Shown: in pieces, positions 63,769-64,000 of the stretch | Layout of the letters: every line of letters starts with the position of its first letter | How positions within the stretch are numbered: position 1 is the stretch's first letter | Position numbers and translations under genes: made by a program | Origin: JANMGV01 sp037440405 | Lineage (GTDB): Bacteria > Planctomycetota > Planctomycetia > Pirellulales > Pirellulaceae | DNA length: 64,000 nt | Assembly (NCBI GenBank): GCA_037440405.1 | Contig: JBBIUE010000011.1 | Coordinates: 1 to 64,000, forward strand | Direction of reading: 5' to 3' | Notes under the pieces: generated by a model | What the model was told of the DNA's origin: nothing | Database searches by the model: none | Seen by the model: only the letters and a program-made list of their open reading frames with translations

Positions 63769-64000
63769 TCAGCTCAATGCAAATTCGGTCTTAATGACCT
63801 GATCGACGATGTATTTCAGCGCCCAAGCCATTTCTTTGGTCGAGAGAGAAGGGAGAGCGCGACCTGCTGTAAGTGACTGTTCGTGTGTCAGTGGAAAGTG
63901 AACGAAACCAACCGGCGCGGAGCGAGTCCGCTGTTGATACCAGTGAAGAGAAAGGAACATCGCCGCATTGCAGAGATACGTTCCGGCATGGTAGGAAACG
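63769..64000 (-). CDS. pcp: Pyroglutamyl-peptidase I, C-terminal part (cut by window end)
   Basis: The minus-strand frame runs from the window edge: VSYHAGTYLCNAAMFLSLHW, YQQRTRSAPVGFVHFPLTHE, LSTKEMAWALKYIVDQVIKT. The VSYHAGTYLCN segment holds the catalytic cysteine of the pyrrolidone-carboxylate peptidase family (usual motif S.xAGxYxCN), and VGFVHFP holds the catalytic histidine. The enzyme removes N-terminal pyroglutamate from peptides. The first two thirds lie beyond position 64000. Confidence 0.85.
   Translation of the reverse strand, partial: VSYHAGTYLCNAAMFLSLHWYQQRTRSAPVGFVHFPLTHEQSLTAGRALPSLSTKEMAWALKYIVDQVIKTEFALS

Noticed and set aside
1..64000. CRISPR array, tRNA, rRNA or prophage
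   Set aside because: No regularly spaced repeats with unique spacers, no tRNA cloverleaf or rRNA sequence, and no phage structural genes were recognised.

Overview
The window reads as chromosomal DNA of a planctomycete, most likely of the Rhodopirellula/Blastopirellula (Pirellulales) type. The evidence is the gene content: three DUF1501 proteins with Tat-type RR leaders paired with two cytochrome-like PSCyt1/DUF1549/DUF1553 (PSD1) proteins, a DUF1559 prepilin-like protein, a PEP-CTERM protein, a giant dockerin-ended surface protein with the LEDRRLLA N-terminal motif, and a GDSL-DUF1080 fusion. This assignment is inferred from protein families; no rRNA or tRNA gene was seen.

Layout. 0-5 kb: PEP-CTERM and DUF1559 exported proteins, a Cys/His-rich DUF2946-like protein, queC and a Uma2-family nuclease. 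5.1-6.3 kb: a decayed IS66 transposase end and a small non-autonomous element with GTAA ends and an internal 61-bp tandem repeat. 6.6-12.8 kb: a PSD1/DUF1501 pair, then a D-2-hydroxyacid dehydrogenase and an HpcH/HpaI aldolase. 12.9-14.4 kb: debris of a GIY-YIG-like gene coupled to a DUF262 (GmrSD-like) gene. 14.4-19.2 kb: an exported protein, an ABC ATPase, a TIM-barrel isomerase and two coiled-coil proteins. 19.3-25.7 kb, minus strand: DUF1501, PSD1, DUF1501 and phhB as one operon. 26.6-34.3 kb: a giant surface protein of about 2,556 residues, interrupted by one in-frame TGA and one frameshift in a T6 tract. 34.8-39.4 kb: a four-gene operon headed by an ECF sigma factor. 39.7-43.5 kb: GDSL-DUF1080 hydrolase, thiol peroxidase, RRM protein and a two-domain VOC protein. 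43.8-58.4 kb: a complete nuoA-N operon for respiratory complex I. 58.7-64 kb: DedA protein, iron-type ABC permease, clpB, and the 3' end of a pyroglutamyl-peptidase gene.

The genes mostly serve energy metabolism (complex I), export and surface proteins, and chaperone or stress functions (ClpB, Tpx, RRM protein).

The clearest unusual structure is a 138-bp element at 38786-38923. It has near-perfect 14-bp terminal inverted repeats beginning GTAA and a perfect 8-bp target duplication. It sits inside the last codons of the sigma-factor gene. Removing it restores a longer sigma factor whose TGA overlaps the ATG of the next gene, which is the expected ancestral coupled arrangement. A diverged copy at 6013-6251 lies beside the IS66 remnant and shows a compensatory base-pair change in the shared hairpin. 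The sigma-factor operon itself encodes three exported or membrane proteins with no function I can name, and is the best candidate here for an undescribed system.
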